Origin: GCA-002726655 sp046582185
GTDB taxonomy: Bacteria; Pseudomonadota; Gammaproteobacteria; Pseudomonadales; Azotimanducaceae
Reading direction: 5' to 3'
Assembly: GCA_046582185.1 (NCBI GenBank)
Contig: JAYGEX010000013.1
Coordinates: 145,579-209,578 of the forward strand
DNA: 64,000 nucleotides
The position numbers were made by a program, and so were the translations under genes. The notes below the pieces were generated by a model, which searched no databases, was not told the origin of the DNA, and saw nothing but the letters and a program-made list of their open reading frames with translations. This document shows positions 25,984 through 34,214 of the stretch, piece after piece (within the stretch, counting starts at the first letter, position 1; each line of letters starts with the position of its first letter).

Positions 25984-26871
25984 TTATTCCTGTTCGCACT
26001 TAACCCGGTCGTTAAGATAGGTTTCAGCCAGCTTGGCAACAGACTTTCCCTTTTGCTGCTCTATAACCTGGTTCAGTATATCGCTTGCCCGCTCGCAGTC
26101 GCCCATCAGATTATAGACCTTGCCGAGCTTAAATGCGGCATCCGGGACCTTGCGATGATCCGGGAAGAAAGTAATAACCTGGGCGAGGGCCTGCCGGGCT
26201 TCCTCATATTGAGGGTCAGGCTTGGCTGCATAAACCTCACCCAGCCAATAGTACGCATTTGGGGCATAGGCGCCATCGGGGTACTGTTCGATCACAACCA
26301 GCAATTGGCTGATAGCGAGTTCATATTGTTTGTTTCGAATAAGCTCCAGCGCGGTTTCATAGAGCCTCTTTTCACCCTGGGCAGGTATTTTACCCGCCCC
26401 GGAGCCAACAGCAGGCGGTACATCGCCATTCAAGGTCAGCTGCGCCGCTGGTGCATTCGCCATACCCTGGCTGAGACTTTGAAACCGCCTATCAAGTTCC
26501 AGATAACGATCTTCAGCAATGGTACGCATTCTATCAAGTTCATGGCTAAGCTCTTCAACCAAGCCTCGTAGCTCCATCACGTCCTGCTGCATGAGTTGCA
26601 ACTGGTACTGTCCTTCAATACCACTGGGTCCTTCCTCCTCGATGGGTTGTTGGTAGGGAAGCATCTCGGTAACACCAGCAACAGGATTAGAGACTTGCCC
26701 GGTTACGGAGCGAGATTCAATCTCAATTGGATTCTCTGCGGCAATAGCTGAGCTAGCGATTAAGGGTAGATTGGCTGCAAACAATATGACAGCCATAGAA
26801 AAGAAAAATGGCGCACGCCTCGACTGTGTCGATGGATGTACACCATTTTGCCTTGGGCGGAGTTCTGTCAT
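25984..26871 (-). CDS. cpoB: Cell division coordinator CpoB (YbgF)
   Basis: A periplasmic TPR protein that links the Tol-Pal system to peptidoglycan synthesis at the septum. It has a signal sequence (hydrophobic residues 24-44, ending ASSAIAA), then a coiled coil (about 90-140, QQDVMELRGLVEELSHELDRM) used for trimer formation. TPR repeats fill the C-terminal half (ELIRNKQYELAISQL, GEVYAAK, FKLGKVYNLMGDCERASDIL). It follows pal by 19 bases and precedes queE. Confidence 0.93.
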   Translation of the reverse strand: MTELRPRQNGVHPSTQSRRAPFFFSMAVILFAANLPLIASSAIAAENPIEIESRSVTGQVSNPVAGVTEMLPYQQPIEEEGPSGIEGQYQLQLMQQDVMELRGLVEELSHELDRMRTIAEDRYLELDRRFQSLSQGMANAPAAQLTLNGDVPPAVGSGAGKIPAQGEKRLYETALELIRNKQYELAISQLLVVIEQYPDGAYAPNAYYWLGEVYAAKPDPQYEEARQALAQVITFFPDHRKVPDAAFKLGKVYNLMGDCERASDILNQVIEQQKGKSVAKLAETYLNDRVKCEQE

Positions 26872-26890
26872 AAAATTTCCGCCAATTTGA

Positions 26891-27466
26891 TTATCGGTAG
26901 ACTACTTCTACTCGACGATTTTGTGCCCATGAACTTTCACTGTGTCCGGCATTCATTGGCTTTTCTTCACCGTAGCTAATCACTTCAACCTGGGATCGGG
27001 ATACGCCCTGTGCGACCAGATATGCTCGTACTGCATTGGCACGCCTCTCACCAAGTGCCAGGTTATATTCACGTGTGCCACGCTCATCCGCATGGCCTTC
27101 GATCCTAACGCGCAACATGCTATCGTTTGCCAGCACTTCCGCATGCTTATTTAATTCCGAGTGGCCGCCACGCTTAACAATTGCCTGATCATAGTCAAAG
27201 TAGAATACGCCTTGCAGAGTTTCGGTTCCGCCAACCATTTGACTGGGATCAGGAATAGAAATCTTTCCACGCGTGACTCTTGGCCTGAGGACTTCCGGCT
27301 CTGCCATGGTCTCTTCAACCACCTCTGTCCCGGTTTCTTCCATAGAAGACATTTCATCACCCGCAGTCATTCCGGTGTCTTCTTCTGGCTCGTTGCTGGT
27401 ACAACCTGTCAACAACAAGGCAGTTAACCCTGCGACAAACAAGCCACGTATTTTTGTTATTCCCAT
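26891..27466 (-). CDS. pal: Peptidoglycan-associated lipoprotein Pal
   Basis: An outer-membrane lipoprotein that binds peptidoglycan and TolB. The signal ends in the lipobox LLLTGC (Cys at residue 22), followed by an acidic linker (DDEMSSMEETGTEVVEETM). Then comes the OmpA-like domain with FYFDYDQAIVK, VRIEGHADERGTREYNLALGERRANAV (diaminopimelate contacts) and SYGEEKP. The acidic linker is rather long but otherwise ordinary. It lies 213 bases after tolB, which may hold its own promoter. Confidence 0.97.
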   Translation of the reverse strand: MGITKIRGLFVAGLTALLLTGCTSNEPEEDTGMTAGDEMSSMEETGTEVVEETMAEPEVLRPRVTRGKISIPDPSQMVGGTETLQGVFYFDYDQAIVKRGGHSELNKHAEVLANDSMLRVRIEGHADERGTREYNLALGERRANAVRAYLVAQGVSRSQVEVISYGEEKPMNAGHSESSWAQNRRVEVVYR

Positions 27467-27679
27467 TATTAGCTCCTATTGCTCAAAGCACTAAAAATCT
27501 TTGGTTTGATGACGCGCTTACCATATATATATCCTAATGCGGATTAAACCACAAAATGTTCGTCGAATTCACGCGATCAGGTCACATAAAGCACTATTTA
27601 TACTGATCTTGGCCAATTTGTCATTTTTTATTATTCGATCGACGATCATCACTTCTATTTAATCAAAATGTACTAATAC

Positions 27680-28999
27680 CTATTGCGACTCAATCGGCAC
27701 ATATATCTTGCGCTTCCTGGGCGACCAGGCAGGTTCGCGAACCTCACCCTCGCTTGATGGCAGGTTAAATTTTACGCCGCCATCGATAGATACTGCCGCC
27801 AAGATACCATTGCCACCGTCCTGAGTGGCATAAATTAGCATGCTTCCGTTGGGCGCCACACTCGGGGATTCATCCAGCTCGGTTTCTGTCAACACTGTTA
27901 GCCTTCCCCGCTTCAGGTCCAGATGGCTGATATGGAAGATGCCCTTCTTTCGATGCACCATCACGAGCCCACTTCCGTCCGGAAGCAAACTGGCATTGGC
28001 ATTGTAGTCGCCATCAAAAGTGAGCCGCTCAATTTTAAAATTATCAAGGCGAATCTGGTAGACCTGCGGCTGACCGCCACGATTCGATGTAAAGATTATG
28101 GCCTTGCCATCTGCCGTCCACGAAGGCTCGGTATCGATGCCGTAGTGACGAGTCACCCTGCGCAGTTTCCGCGATTCGAGATCCAGAATATAGATATCCG
28201 GGTTGCCGTCCTTGGAGAGCACCATCGCCAGTTTCTTACCATCGGGAGAGTATGCAGGAGCACTGTTTAGCCCCGGAAAATCGGTTATCTGCTGTTTCTT
28301 ACCGGTAGAAAGTTCCTGGATATAGATCGCCGGACGACTATCACGCTCAAAGGAAACATAGGCAATGTGATCGCCATCAGGTGACCAGGTGGCAGACAGA
28401 ATTGGCTCCCTGGATTCCAACACCGTTTTCACCCGATGCCCATCTGCATCGGCGACGTTTAGCCGAAAGATCTTATCGCCAAGTTCACCCATAGCGGTGA
28501 CATACATAATACGAGTGGAGAAGGCGCCTTCAATACCGGTTAGCTTCTCGAACACCACATCACTCACGTAGTGGGCCATATCCCGCAGGTCCGCTTCCTT
28601 GCCGACAATCGTAAAACTGATATCTTCGGACTGTCTAAACACATTATAGAGTTCAAAGTGCAGCTCGATATTTCGGCCGGTACGCTTCATATGCCCGATC
28701 ACGAGATACTCAATATTGAGCAAGCGCCAGTCCCGAAAGAAAACTTCATCAGCCTTGTGCGGCAGGCTCAACATCTGATCTTTAGGCAGGGTTTCAAATC
28801 GGCCGCTCAGGAGAAGGTCCGAACTCACGATATCACTAACATTTTCACTTAAGCGGCCGCTGCTTCGCCAGTCAAAGGGTACAACAGCAACCCGGACAGC
28901 ATTATCCACCCCTTTGGTCACTTCAATTCGTAATTCGGCGAAAACCGAGCTGGACAACATGAGGAAAGAAAGAAGAATGATTCTGGAAATTAAAGTCAT
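27680..28999 (-). CDS. tolB: Tol-Pal system protein TolB
   Basis: A periplasmic beta-propeller protein that connects Pal with TolA. Signal peptide 1-21 (SSSVFA) is followed by the N-terminal domain (VAVVPFDWRSSGRLSENVSDIVSSDL). The six-bladed propeller has repeated SPDG/AYSPDGKKLAMVLSKDGNPDIYILDL blades from about residue 200. The 439 residues match the family. It sits between tolA and pal. Confidence 0.96.
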   Translation of the reverse strand: MTLISRIILLSFLMLSSSVFAELRIEVTKGVDNAVRVAVVPFDWRSSGRLSENVSDIVSSDLLLSGRFETLPKDQMLSLPHKADEVFFRDWRLLNIEYLVIGHMKRTGRNIELHFELYNVFRQSEDISFTIVGKEADLRDMAHYVSDVVFEKLTGIEGAFSTRIMYVTAMGELGDKIFRLNVADADGHRVKTVLESREPILSATWSPDGDHIAYVSFERDSRPAIYIQELSTGKKQQITDFPGLNSAPAYSPDGKKLAMVLSKDGNPDIYILDLESRKLRRVTRHYGIDTEPSWTADGKAIIFTSNRGGQPQVYQIRLDNFKIERLTFDGDYNANASLLPDGSGLVMVHRKKGIFHISHLDLKRGRLTVLTETELDESPSVAPNGSMLIYATQDGGNGILAAVSIDGGVKFNLPSSEGEVREPAWSPRKRKIYVPIESQ

Positions 29000-29086
29000 C
29001 GGCTAATATCTAAAATTGATTATGGGTTCAAAGGTGTTGGACTTACTAATTCGTGCGTCCATACAAACATAAGTTCTATTCGTTGG

Positions 29087-29884
29087 TCATAAACGTAAAT
29101 CTTCAGGTCTGAACAGAACGGTAAATTCCCTAAAGTTCCGCTCGAACTGGCGGGACTCTGGTGGTACCTGAAATCGCTCGGCCTTCAAGACCGCCTGCAA
29201 GGCAGATCGGTCAAATGCATCATTGCCACTGGATTCTTCCACCACCACATTCACGACCTCACCGGTAGGCACCAGGAATACCCGTAACAGTGCCTCCATA
29301 CCATTGCGCGCGCTCGGCGGCCGGGACCAATTTTGAATTATCTCCTGCTGCATCTGCGATACGTAGGCCATCGCCTTTTCATCGTCTGTCACCGCCCGGC
29401 GGTAGTCCTGCTCTTCAAGGATGGACAGCGCCAGACTCTGCTCCATTCTGGCTCGCTCATGCTCAGAAAATCCGGTCTCGGGATCGAACGTTTGCTGCGA
29501 GACATCTTCGAAGCCTAGCTCAGCTTCTTGCTCCATTTTTTTTGCTTCGGCGGCAAGCTGCTCTTCAAGCTCCAGCTTCTTCGCCCTGGCAATGGCTTCA
29601 TCATTTAGTTGCCGCTGCTTATTTTTCGCCTTTTTTCTGGCGGCCTTCTCTTTCTGTAAAGAGTCTTTCTGTGTCTCTTTATTCCGTAGAAGGGCTTTCT
29701 CCTTACGTTCTCTTACTCGATAAGGGTTCTCTTTTATAATCATCGCATCTATGTAATAACGCTGCTCAGCCAGAGTATCAATGATCTCTTCGTTGTCCCA
29801 GTTCATCAACAACAATCCAAGAACGGCGGCATGAAAGATAAATGCCAGCCCTCCCGACAGGATGTAATTGAGGTTTGAACTCAC
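29087..29884 (-). CDS. tolA: Tol-Pal system protein TolA
   Basis: An inner-membrane protein that spans the periplasm and is powered by TolQR. It has one membrane segment (residues 9-29), a long charged helix rich in Lys, Glu and Ala (about 60-165) and a compact C-terminal domain (QNWSRPPSARNGMEALLRVFLVPTGEVVNVVVEESSGNDAFDRSAL) like the TonB/TolA C-domain. The helix is shorter than in E. coli (265 versus about 420 residues), which is common outside enterobacteria. Its ATG overlaps the tolR stop. Confidence 0.94.
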   Translation of the reverse strand: MSSNLNYILSGGLAFIFHAAVLGLLLMNWDNEEIIDTLAEQRYYIDAMIIKENPYRVRERKEKALLRNKETQKDSLQKEKAARKKAKNKQRQLNDEAIARAKKLELEEQLAAEAKKMEQEAELGFEDVSQQTFDPETGFSEHERARMEQSLALSILEEQDYRRAVTDDEKAMAYVSQMQQEIIQNWSRPPSARNGMEALLRVFLVPTGEVVNVVVEESSGNDAFDRSALQAVLKAERFQVPPESRQFERNFREFTVLFRPEDLRL

Positions 29885-30303
29885 GACTTAGGCGGCTCCG
29901 TAATAAGGCCAACACTCCTCGCGCCAGAGGCTTGCAGCACATTCATCAGATTTACGACAACGCCGTAGCTGAGGCTCTTGTCACCCTCTACGAGCACCTT
30001 GATCTTTGGATTCGCGAGGATGATCTTACTAGCTCGTTCTGCAATATATGCGAGCTCTACGGGTTCTTCATTCTCTCCTACATTGATGTAGTAAGTGCCA
30101 TCGGCTTTGATAGAAACGATTAACATTGGCTTATCATCGTCTACTTTCAACGGCCCACTGGCAGCCTCAGGTAAATCAACTTTGATTCCCTGGGTCATCA
30201 TGGGCGCAGTGACCATGAAAATGACAAGCAATACCAACATGACATCAATGTAGGGGACGACATTGATTTCCGACATTGGCTTGCGTCTATTTGCTCTTGC
30301 CAT
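29881..30303 (-). CDS. tolR: Tol-Pal system protein TolR
   Basis: The ExbD-type partner of TolQ. It has one membrane segment near residues 15-37 (NVVPYIDVMLVLLVIFMVTAPMM) with the proton-carrying Asp at about 20, then a periplasmic domain of about 100 residues. The length of 140 is typical. It overlaps tolA by four bases (ATGA), which indicates translational coupling. Confidence 0.96.
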   Translation of the reverse strand: MARANRRKPMSEINVVPYIDVMLVLLVIFMVTAPMMTQGIKVDLPEAASGPLKVDDDKPMLIVSIKADGTYYINVGENEEPVELAYIAERASKIILANPKIKVLVEGDKSLSYGVVVNLMNVLQASGARSVGLITEPPKS

Positions 30304-30386
30304 GACTAACCTTGATTCAACATAAACTTATTGTGGAGTCCGCATGCTGGCTAAAACCAACCAATTGCCGATGAATTACTGTCATA

Positions 30387-31070
30387 TCAAGGCTGGCTAG
30401 TGTGGGATGCACGAAACAAAATACTGCTGAATTCATCTGTAAAAGCAGCAAATCGATTAATAATAATTTCCACCTGGGCGGCATAACGATTGTATGCAAT
30501 CACTGCGGGTATCGCGGCAAACAGGCCAATGGCAGTTGCAACCAGTGCTTCAGAAATGCCCGGTGCGACTACCGACAAACTGGCCTGGTTAACCGTTGCC
30601 AGGCCGCGAAACGAATTCATGATGCCCCATACTGTGCCAAACAGGCCGATATACGGACTGGTTGAACCGACTGTTGCCAGAAAGGGCAGATGGGTTTCAA
30701 GCCGCTCTTCTTCCCTGGACATGGCAACCCGCATCGCTCGCTGCACATTCTGCATGACTAGATCTGCATCAAACTCTTTCTGCGCCCTGGAGCGAGTGAA
30801 TTCCTTAAAGCCGGAAGCGAAAATATTCTCTACGCCAATGAGTTCTTCTTCACGTTCATTCAGTTCTGTATAGATCTTCCTTAGATCCTTGCCAGACCAA
30901 AATTCCGCTTCAAATTCAACCGCCTCGCGGCGAATGGAGGAGAGCGCAAAGCCCCGCTGAAATATCATAATCCAGGAGGCAAAGGACGCCGATATCAGGA
31001 TTGCCATAACAATCTGGACAACGATGCTTGCATTAAGCACCAGGTCCAATATGGAAAGGGATTCATTCAA
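30387..31070 (-). CDS. tolQ: Tol-Pal system protein TolQ
   Basis: The ExbB/MotA-type inner-membrane motor protein. It has three membrane segments: LVLNASIVVQIVMAILISASFASWIMIF near residue 10-37, SPYIGLFGTVWGIMNSF near 138 and VATAIGLFAAIPAVIAYN near 175. The 227 residues match the family. The usual upstream gene ybgC is absent: only 56 bases separate tolQ from ruvB. Confidence 0.96.
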   Translation of the reverse strand: MNESLSILDLVLNASIVVQIVMAILISASFASWIMIFQRGFALSSIRREAVEFEAEFWSGKDLRKIYTELNEREEELIGVENIFASGFKEFTRSRAQKEFDADLVMQNVQRAMRVAMSREEERLETHLPFLATVGSTSPYIGLFGTVWGIMNSFRGLATVNQASLSVVAPGISEALVATAIGLFAAIPAVIAYNRYAAQVEIIINRFAAFTDEFSSILFRASHTSQP

Positions 31071-31126
31071 CGTTCTTCTCCGTCAGGGTTCTTCATCATT
31101 GCTCTCTATCATGGTTCTCTACCATG

Positions 31127-32179
31127 TTAGTCATCCAGAGCTTCATCATCATTAAATACGGCTTCATCACGGTCTCTCTTCGGCGGCTTCAAGCCAAAGT
31201 GTAAATACGCATGCCGGGTCACAATTCGACCACGAGGCGTCCTCATTATAAAGCCCTGCTGAATAAGGAAAGGCTCATAAACATCCTCGATGGTATCCCT
31301 CTCTTCACCAATCGCTGCCGCAAGACTATCAACGCCAACTGGGCCACCGTCGAACTTTTCAATCATCGCCATTAACAACCTGCGGTCCATATGGTCGAAA
31401 CCATTGGCATCGATCTTCAGCATATTCAAGGCTTGGTCGGCAATTTCGCTGGTTATCTGCCCATCGGCCTTCACCTCTGCAAAGTCGCGTACACGGCGTA
31501 GCAGGCGATTCGCAATTCGCGGCGTACCCCTGGCGCGAACGGCAATCTCATGGGCACCAATATCATCGCAATGGACATTCAACAGGCCTGCAGAACGAAT
31601 CAATATAGCGCTCAAATCTTCGACACTATAAAACTCCAAACGTTGCACGATGCCAAAACGATCTCGTAAGGGAGATGTGAGCAGCCCGGTCCTTGTAGTC
31701 GCACCAACAAGAGTAAAAGGGGGTAGATCAAGCTTTATGGTTCGTGCCGCCGGTCCTTCGCCAATCGTAAGATCCACCTGATAATCCTCCATCGCCGGGT
31801 AGAGCACTTCTTCTACAGCCGGACTCAGGCGATGTATTTCATCAATAAAGAGGACGTCACCCTCTTCAAGGTTAGTCAGGGCGGCAACCAAGTCACCCTT
31901 TTTCTCTATGACGGGACCAGATGTTGCCTTGATCTGGACGCCCATTTCATTGGCAATGATATTCGCCAGCGTTGTTTTACCAAGGCCGGGCGGGCCAAAT
32001 ATGAGGGTATGGTCGAGCGCTTCCGACCTGCCTTTAGCCGCCGCAATAAAGATGGACATCTGCTCACTTACTTGTGGCTGGCCACGATATTCCGCGAAGG
32101 TCTTCGGCCGGATTGCCCAGTCCTGGCGTATTTCAGTTGCGCTGCCAGCAGCAGTTATTAAACGGTCTGATTCAATCAT
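31127..32179 (-). CDS. ruvB: Holliday junction helicase motor RuvB
   Basis: An AAA+ ATPase hexamer that drives branch migration of Holliday junctions with RuvA. Walker A is GPPGLGKTTLANI (near residue 62), Walker B is LFIDEIHRL, and sensor 1 is GATTRTG. The C-terminal winged helix (RTPRGRIVTRHAYLHFG) binds DNA. Its start overlaps the ruvA stop by four bases. The ruvC-ruvA-ruvB order is the standard one. No LexA box is seen ahead of the cluster. Confidence 0.97.
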   Translation of the reverse strand: MIESDRLITAAGSATEIRQDWAIRPKTFAEYRGQPQVSEQMSIFIAAAKGRSEALDHTLIFGPPGLGKTTLANIIANEMGVQIKATSGPVIEKKGDLVAALTNLEEGDVLFIDEIHRLSPAVEEVLYPAMEDYQVDLTIGEGPAARTIKLDLPPFTLVGATTRTGLLTSPLRDRFGIVQRLEFYSVEDLSAILIRSAGLLNVHCDDIGAHEIAVRARGTPRIANRLLRRVRDFAEVKADGQITSEIADQALNMLKIDANGFDHMDRRLLMAMIEKFDGGPVGVDSLAAAIGEERDTIEDVYEPFLIQQGFIMRTPRGRIVTRHAYLHFGLKPPKRDRDEAVFNDDEALDD

Positions 32180-32775
32180 GCCAAGGCTTTTAGTGCTTGT
32201 TTAATAAGAGTCTCCACATCATCTGCAGGTTCTGTCAATTGCGCCAGGGTTCTTGATACGTCCTGGGGTCTGAAGCCAATCTTAATGAGCGCTGACTCGG
32301 CATCGGCATGCAGATCCTTTCGACCGATTACCTGTTCAACAACAGTACTGCCCGGTCCATCTTCAATTACCCATGTGCTCAACTTCTTGTTCATTTCAAC
32401 GATTAACCGCTCGGCCATTACCGTACCAACGCCTGGAATCGCATTAAGGGTTTTAACATCCTTATCACGAACACATTGAACAAAGGCATCAACCTGAACG
32501 CTGGACAGAATAGCAATAGCAACCTTGGGGCCAACCTTGTTTACTTTGATCAAAGCGCGAAACAGCTCTCTTTCCCGCTGACTATAAAAACCGTACAGCA
32601 GCTGCGCATCTTCACGAACAATCAAATGCGTGTGAATGGTCACGCTGTCAGATAGTTCACGGATGGAATCGTAGGTTGTATGAGGAATATGGATCTCATA
32701 CGCCACACCTGAGACATCGATGAGAACAAAATCCATACTGATTTCGAGTATGCGCCCGCTTATTCTACCTATCAT
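32176..32775 (-). CDS. ruvA: Holliday junction branch migration protein RuvA
   Basis: Tetrameric DNA-binding subunit of RuvAB. The OB-fold N-terminal domain begins MIGRISGRILEI. Helix-hairpin-helix motifs follow (LIKVNKVGPKVAIAILS and LNAIPGVGTVMAERLIVEM), and the C-terminal three-helix domain (ESALIKIGFRPQDVSRTLAQL) contacts RuvB. The 199 residues are the usual length. It overlaps ruvC and ruvB by four bases each. Confidence 0.97.
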   Translation of the reverse strand: MIGRISGRILEISMDFVLIDVSGVAYEIHIPHTTYDSIRELSDSVTIHTHLIVREDAQLLYGFYSQRERELFRALIKVNKVGPKVAIAILSSVQVDAFVQCVRDKDVKTLNAIPGVGTVMAERLIVEMNKKLSTWVIEDGPGSTVVEQVIGRKDLHADAESALIKIGFRPQDVSRTLAQLTEPADDVETLIKQALKALA

Positions 32776-33317
32776 CTTTCAATCTTCTTCAAACGCCCAC
32801 GGCTGTATGTATTTACCGCAATATTACTGTCCGCAAGGCGGGACAGGCTTTGTTGCGTATTGATATGACAGATGGCGATTGCCAGTGCATCCGCTGCATC
32901 TGACTGGGGTTTGCCGGGCAACTTTAACAGGGTTTGCACCATATGCTGGACCTGCTCCTTGGTAGCGGCACCGGTACCAACGACTGCCTGTTTTACTTTC
33001 CGCGCTTCGTATTCATAGACAGGCAAGCCTTGATTGACGCAGGCAACCATAGCAACTCCCCTGGCATGCCCGAGCTTTAATGCAGATTCTGCACTCTTGG
33101 CCATGAATATTTTCTCGATCGCCATTTCTGCTGGAATGAATTCATTGATGATCTGGGTAATTCCCGAAAATATTTCGTCCAGCTTCTCTGCAAGGGACGT
33201 CTTATCGGTGGTGCGGATGCAGCCACTTGAAACATATTCCTGGCGGCTACCAACAGCATTAATGATGCCATAACCGGTAACCCTGGAACCTGGATCGATT
33301 CCTAAAATCAGTGCCAT
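32772..33317 (-). CDS. ruvC: Holliday junction resolvase RuvC
   Basis: An endonuclease that cuts Holliday junctions in the RuvABC resolvasome. The acidic active site is visible: Asp in ILGIDPGSRVTGYG (residue 7), Glu in AIEKIFMAKSAESALKLGHARG, and the Asp pair in QSDAADALAIAICH near residue 140. The length of 181 is slightly above that of E. coli RuvC. It is the first gene of ruvCAB and lies about 150 bases downstream of yebC. Confidence 0.97.
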   Translation of the reverse strand: MALILGIDPGSRVTGYGIINAVGSRQEYVSSGCIRTTDKTSLAEKLDEIFSGITQIINEFIPAEMAIEKIFMAKSAESALKLGHARGVAMVACVNQGLPVYEYEARKVKQAVVGTGAATKEQVQHMVQTLLKLPGKPQSDAADALAIAICHINTQQSLSRLADSNIAVNTYSRGRLKKIER

Positions 33318-33468
33318 AGGTGTTTAAAGGTCTTGGGGGATGATTAGATTTTCAGAGAGTTTAGCATAAGCTTTCGTGCTCACCTTGCGATTTCCCCTTT
33401 TCGTCGGAGTCCTTTTTTCAAACGAAAATTCGAACTCGACTGGCAACGAAAGCAGCGACAGAAATTGT

Positions 33469-34203
33469 TTATTCCTCTTCCGCTGGAAAATTCGCGTTTG
33501 TATAGACATTAGTTACATCATCAAGATCTTCAAGTTGATCAAGTAGACGCAGGGCCTTCTCTGCGGTGTCCGCATCAAGATCACTATAGGTCTGGGGCAC
33601 CATGGAGACATTAGCATCTGCCGGCTCAAACCCTGCTGCGACCAATGCATCTTTCACACTAAGGAAGTCTTCCGGCAAGGTAATGACCTCTATTGCGCCT
33701 TCATCATCACTTTCCACATCTTCAGCACCGGAATCAATGGCGACCTCCATAATGGCATCTTCGTCGGCGCCAGGCGCAAATGTGATCTGCCCTTTCTTGT
33801 CGAACAGATAGGCAACAGAACCATCCGTTCCAAGATTACCCCCCGCCCGGCTGAATGCGTGGCGAACCTCCGCCACCGTTCGATTCCTGCTATCAGTCAT
33901 GGTTTCAACCAGTACTGCGATGCCGCCTGGCCCATAACCTTCATAAGTGAGCGCGACCAATTGCGCACCATCCTCTCCTCCGGCGCCACGAATAACAGCC
34001 CTTTCCATGGTGTCTTTCGGCATTTGAGCGGCTTTGGCTTTATCCATTACAGTCCGCAAACCAGGATTATCTTCAAGATTACCGCCGCCGTCTCTGGCAG
34101 CAACCGTGAGTTCTCGTATGATCTTGGTGAATACCTTCGCCCGCTTTGCGTCCTGCCCGGCTTTGCGATGCTTGATATTGCTCCACTTGCTGTGACCCGC
34201 CAT
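33469..34203 (-). CDS. yebC: YebC/PmpR-type transcription and translation factor
   Basis: A conserved three-domain protein of 244 residues. Relatives act as DNA-binding regulators or help ribosomes through proline-rich stretches. The start MAGHSKWSNIKHRKAGQDAKRAKVF is diagnostic. The frame is open upstream by 31 codons, but those codons only repeat aspS sequence in another frame, so the ATG at 34203 is the start. It is placed between aspS and ruvC as in most gammaproteobacteria, 11 bases after the aspS stop. Confidence 0.96.
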   Translation of the reverse strand: MAGHSKWSNIKHRKAGQDAKRAKVFTKIIRELTVAARDGGGNLEDNPGLRTVMDKAKAAQMPKDTMERAVIRGAGGEDGAQLVALTYEGYGPGGIAVLVETMTDSRNRTVAEVRHAFSRAGGNLGTDGSVAYLFDKKGQITFAPGADEDAIMEVAIDSGAEDVESDDEGAIEVITLPEDFLSVKDALVAAGFEPADANVSMVPQTYSDLDADTAEKALRLLDQLEDLDDVTNVYTNANFPAEEE

Positions 34204-34214
34204 GGCAGACTCCT

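Noticed and set aside
29290..29739. Long plus-strand frame opposite tolA
   Set aside because: It is antisense to the well-supported tolA and arises from the repetitive Lys/Ala/Glu codons of the TolA helix.
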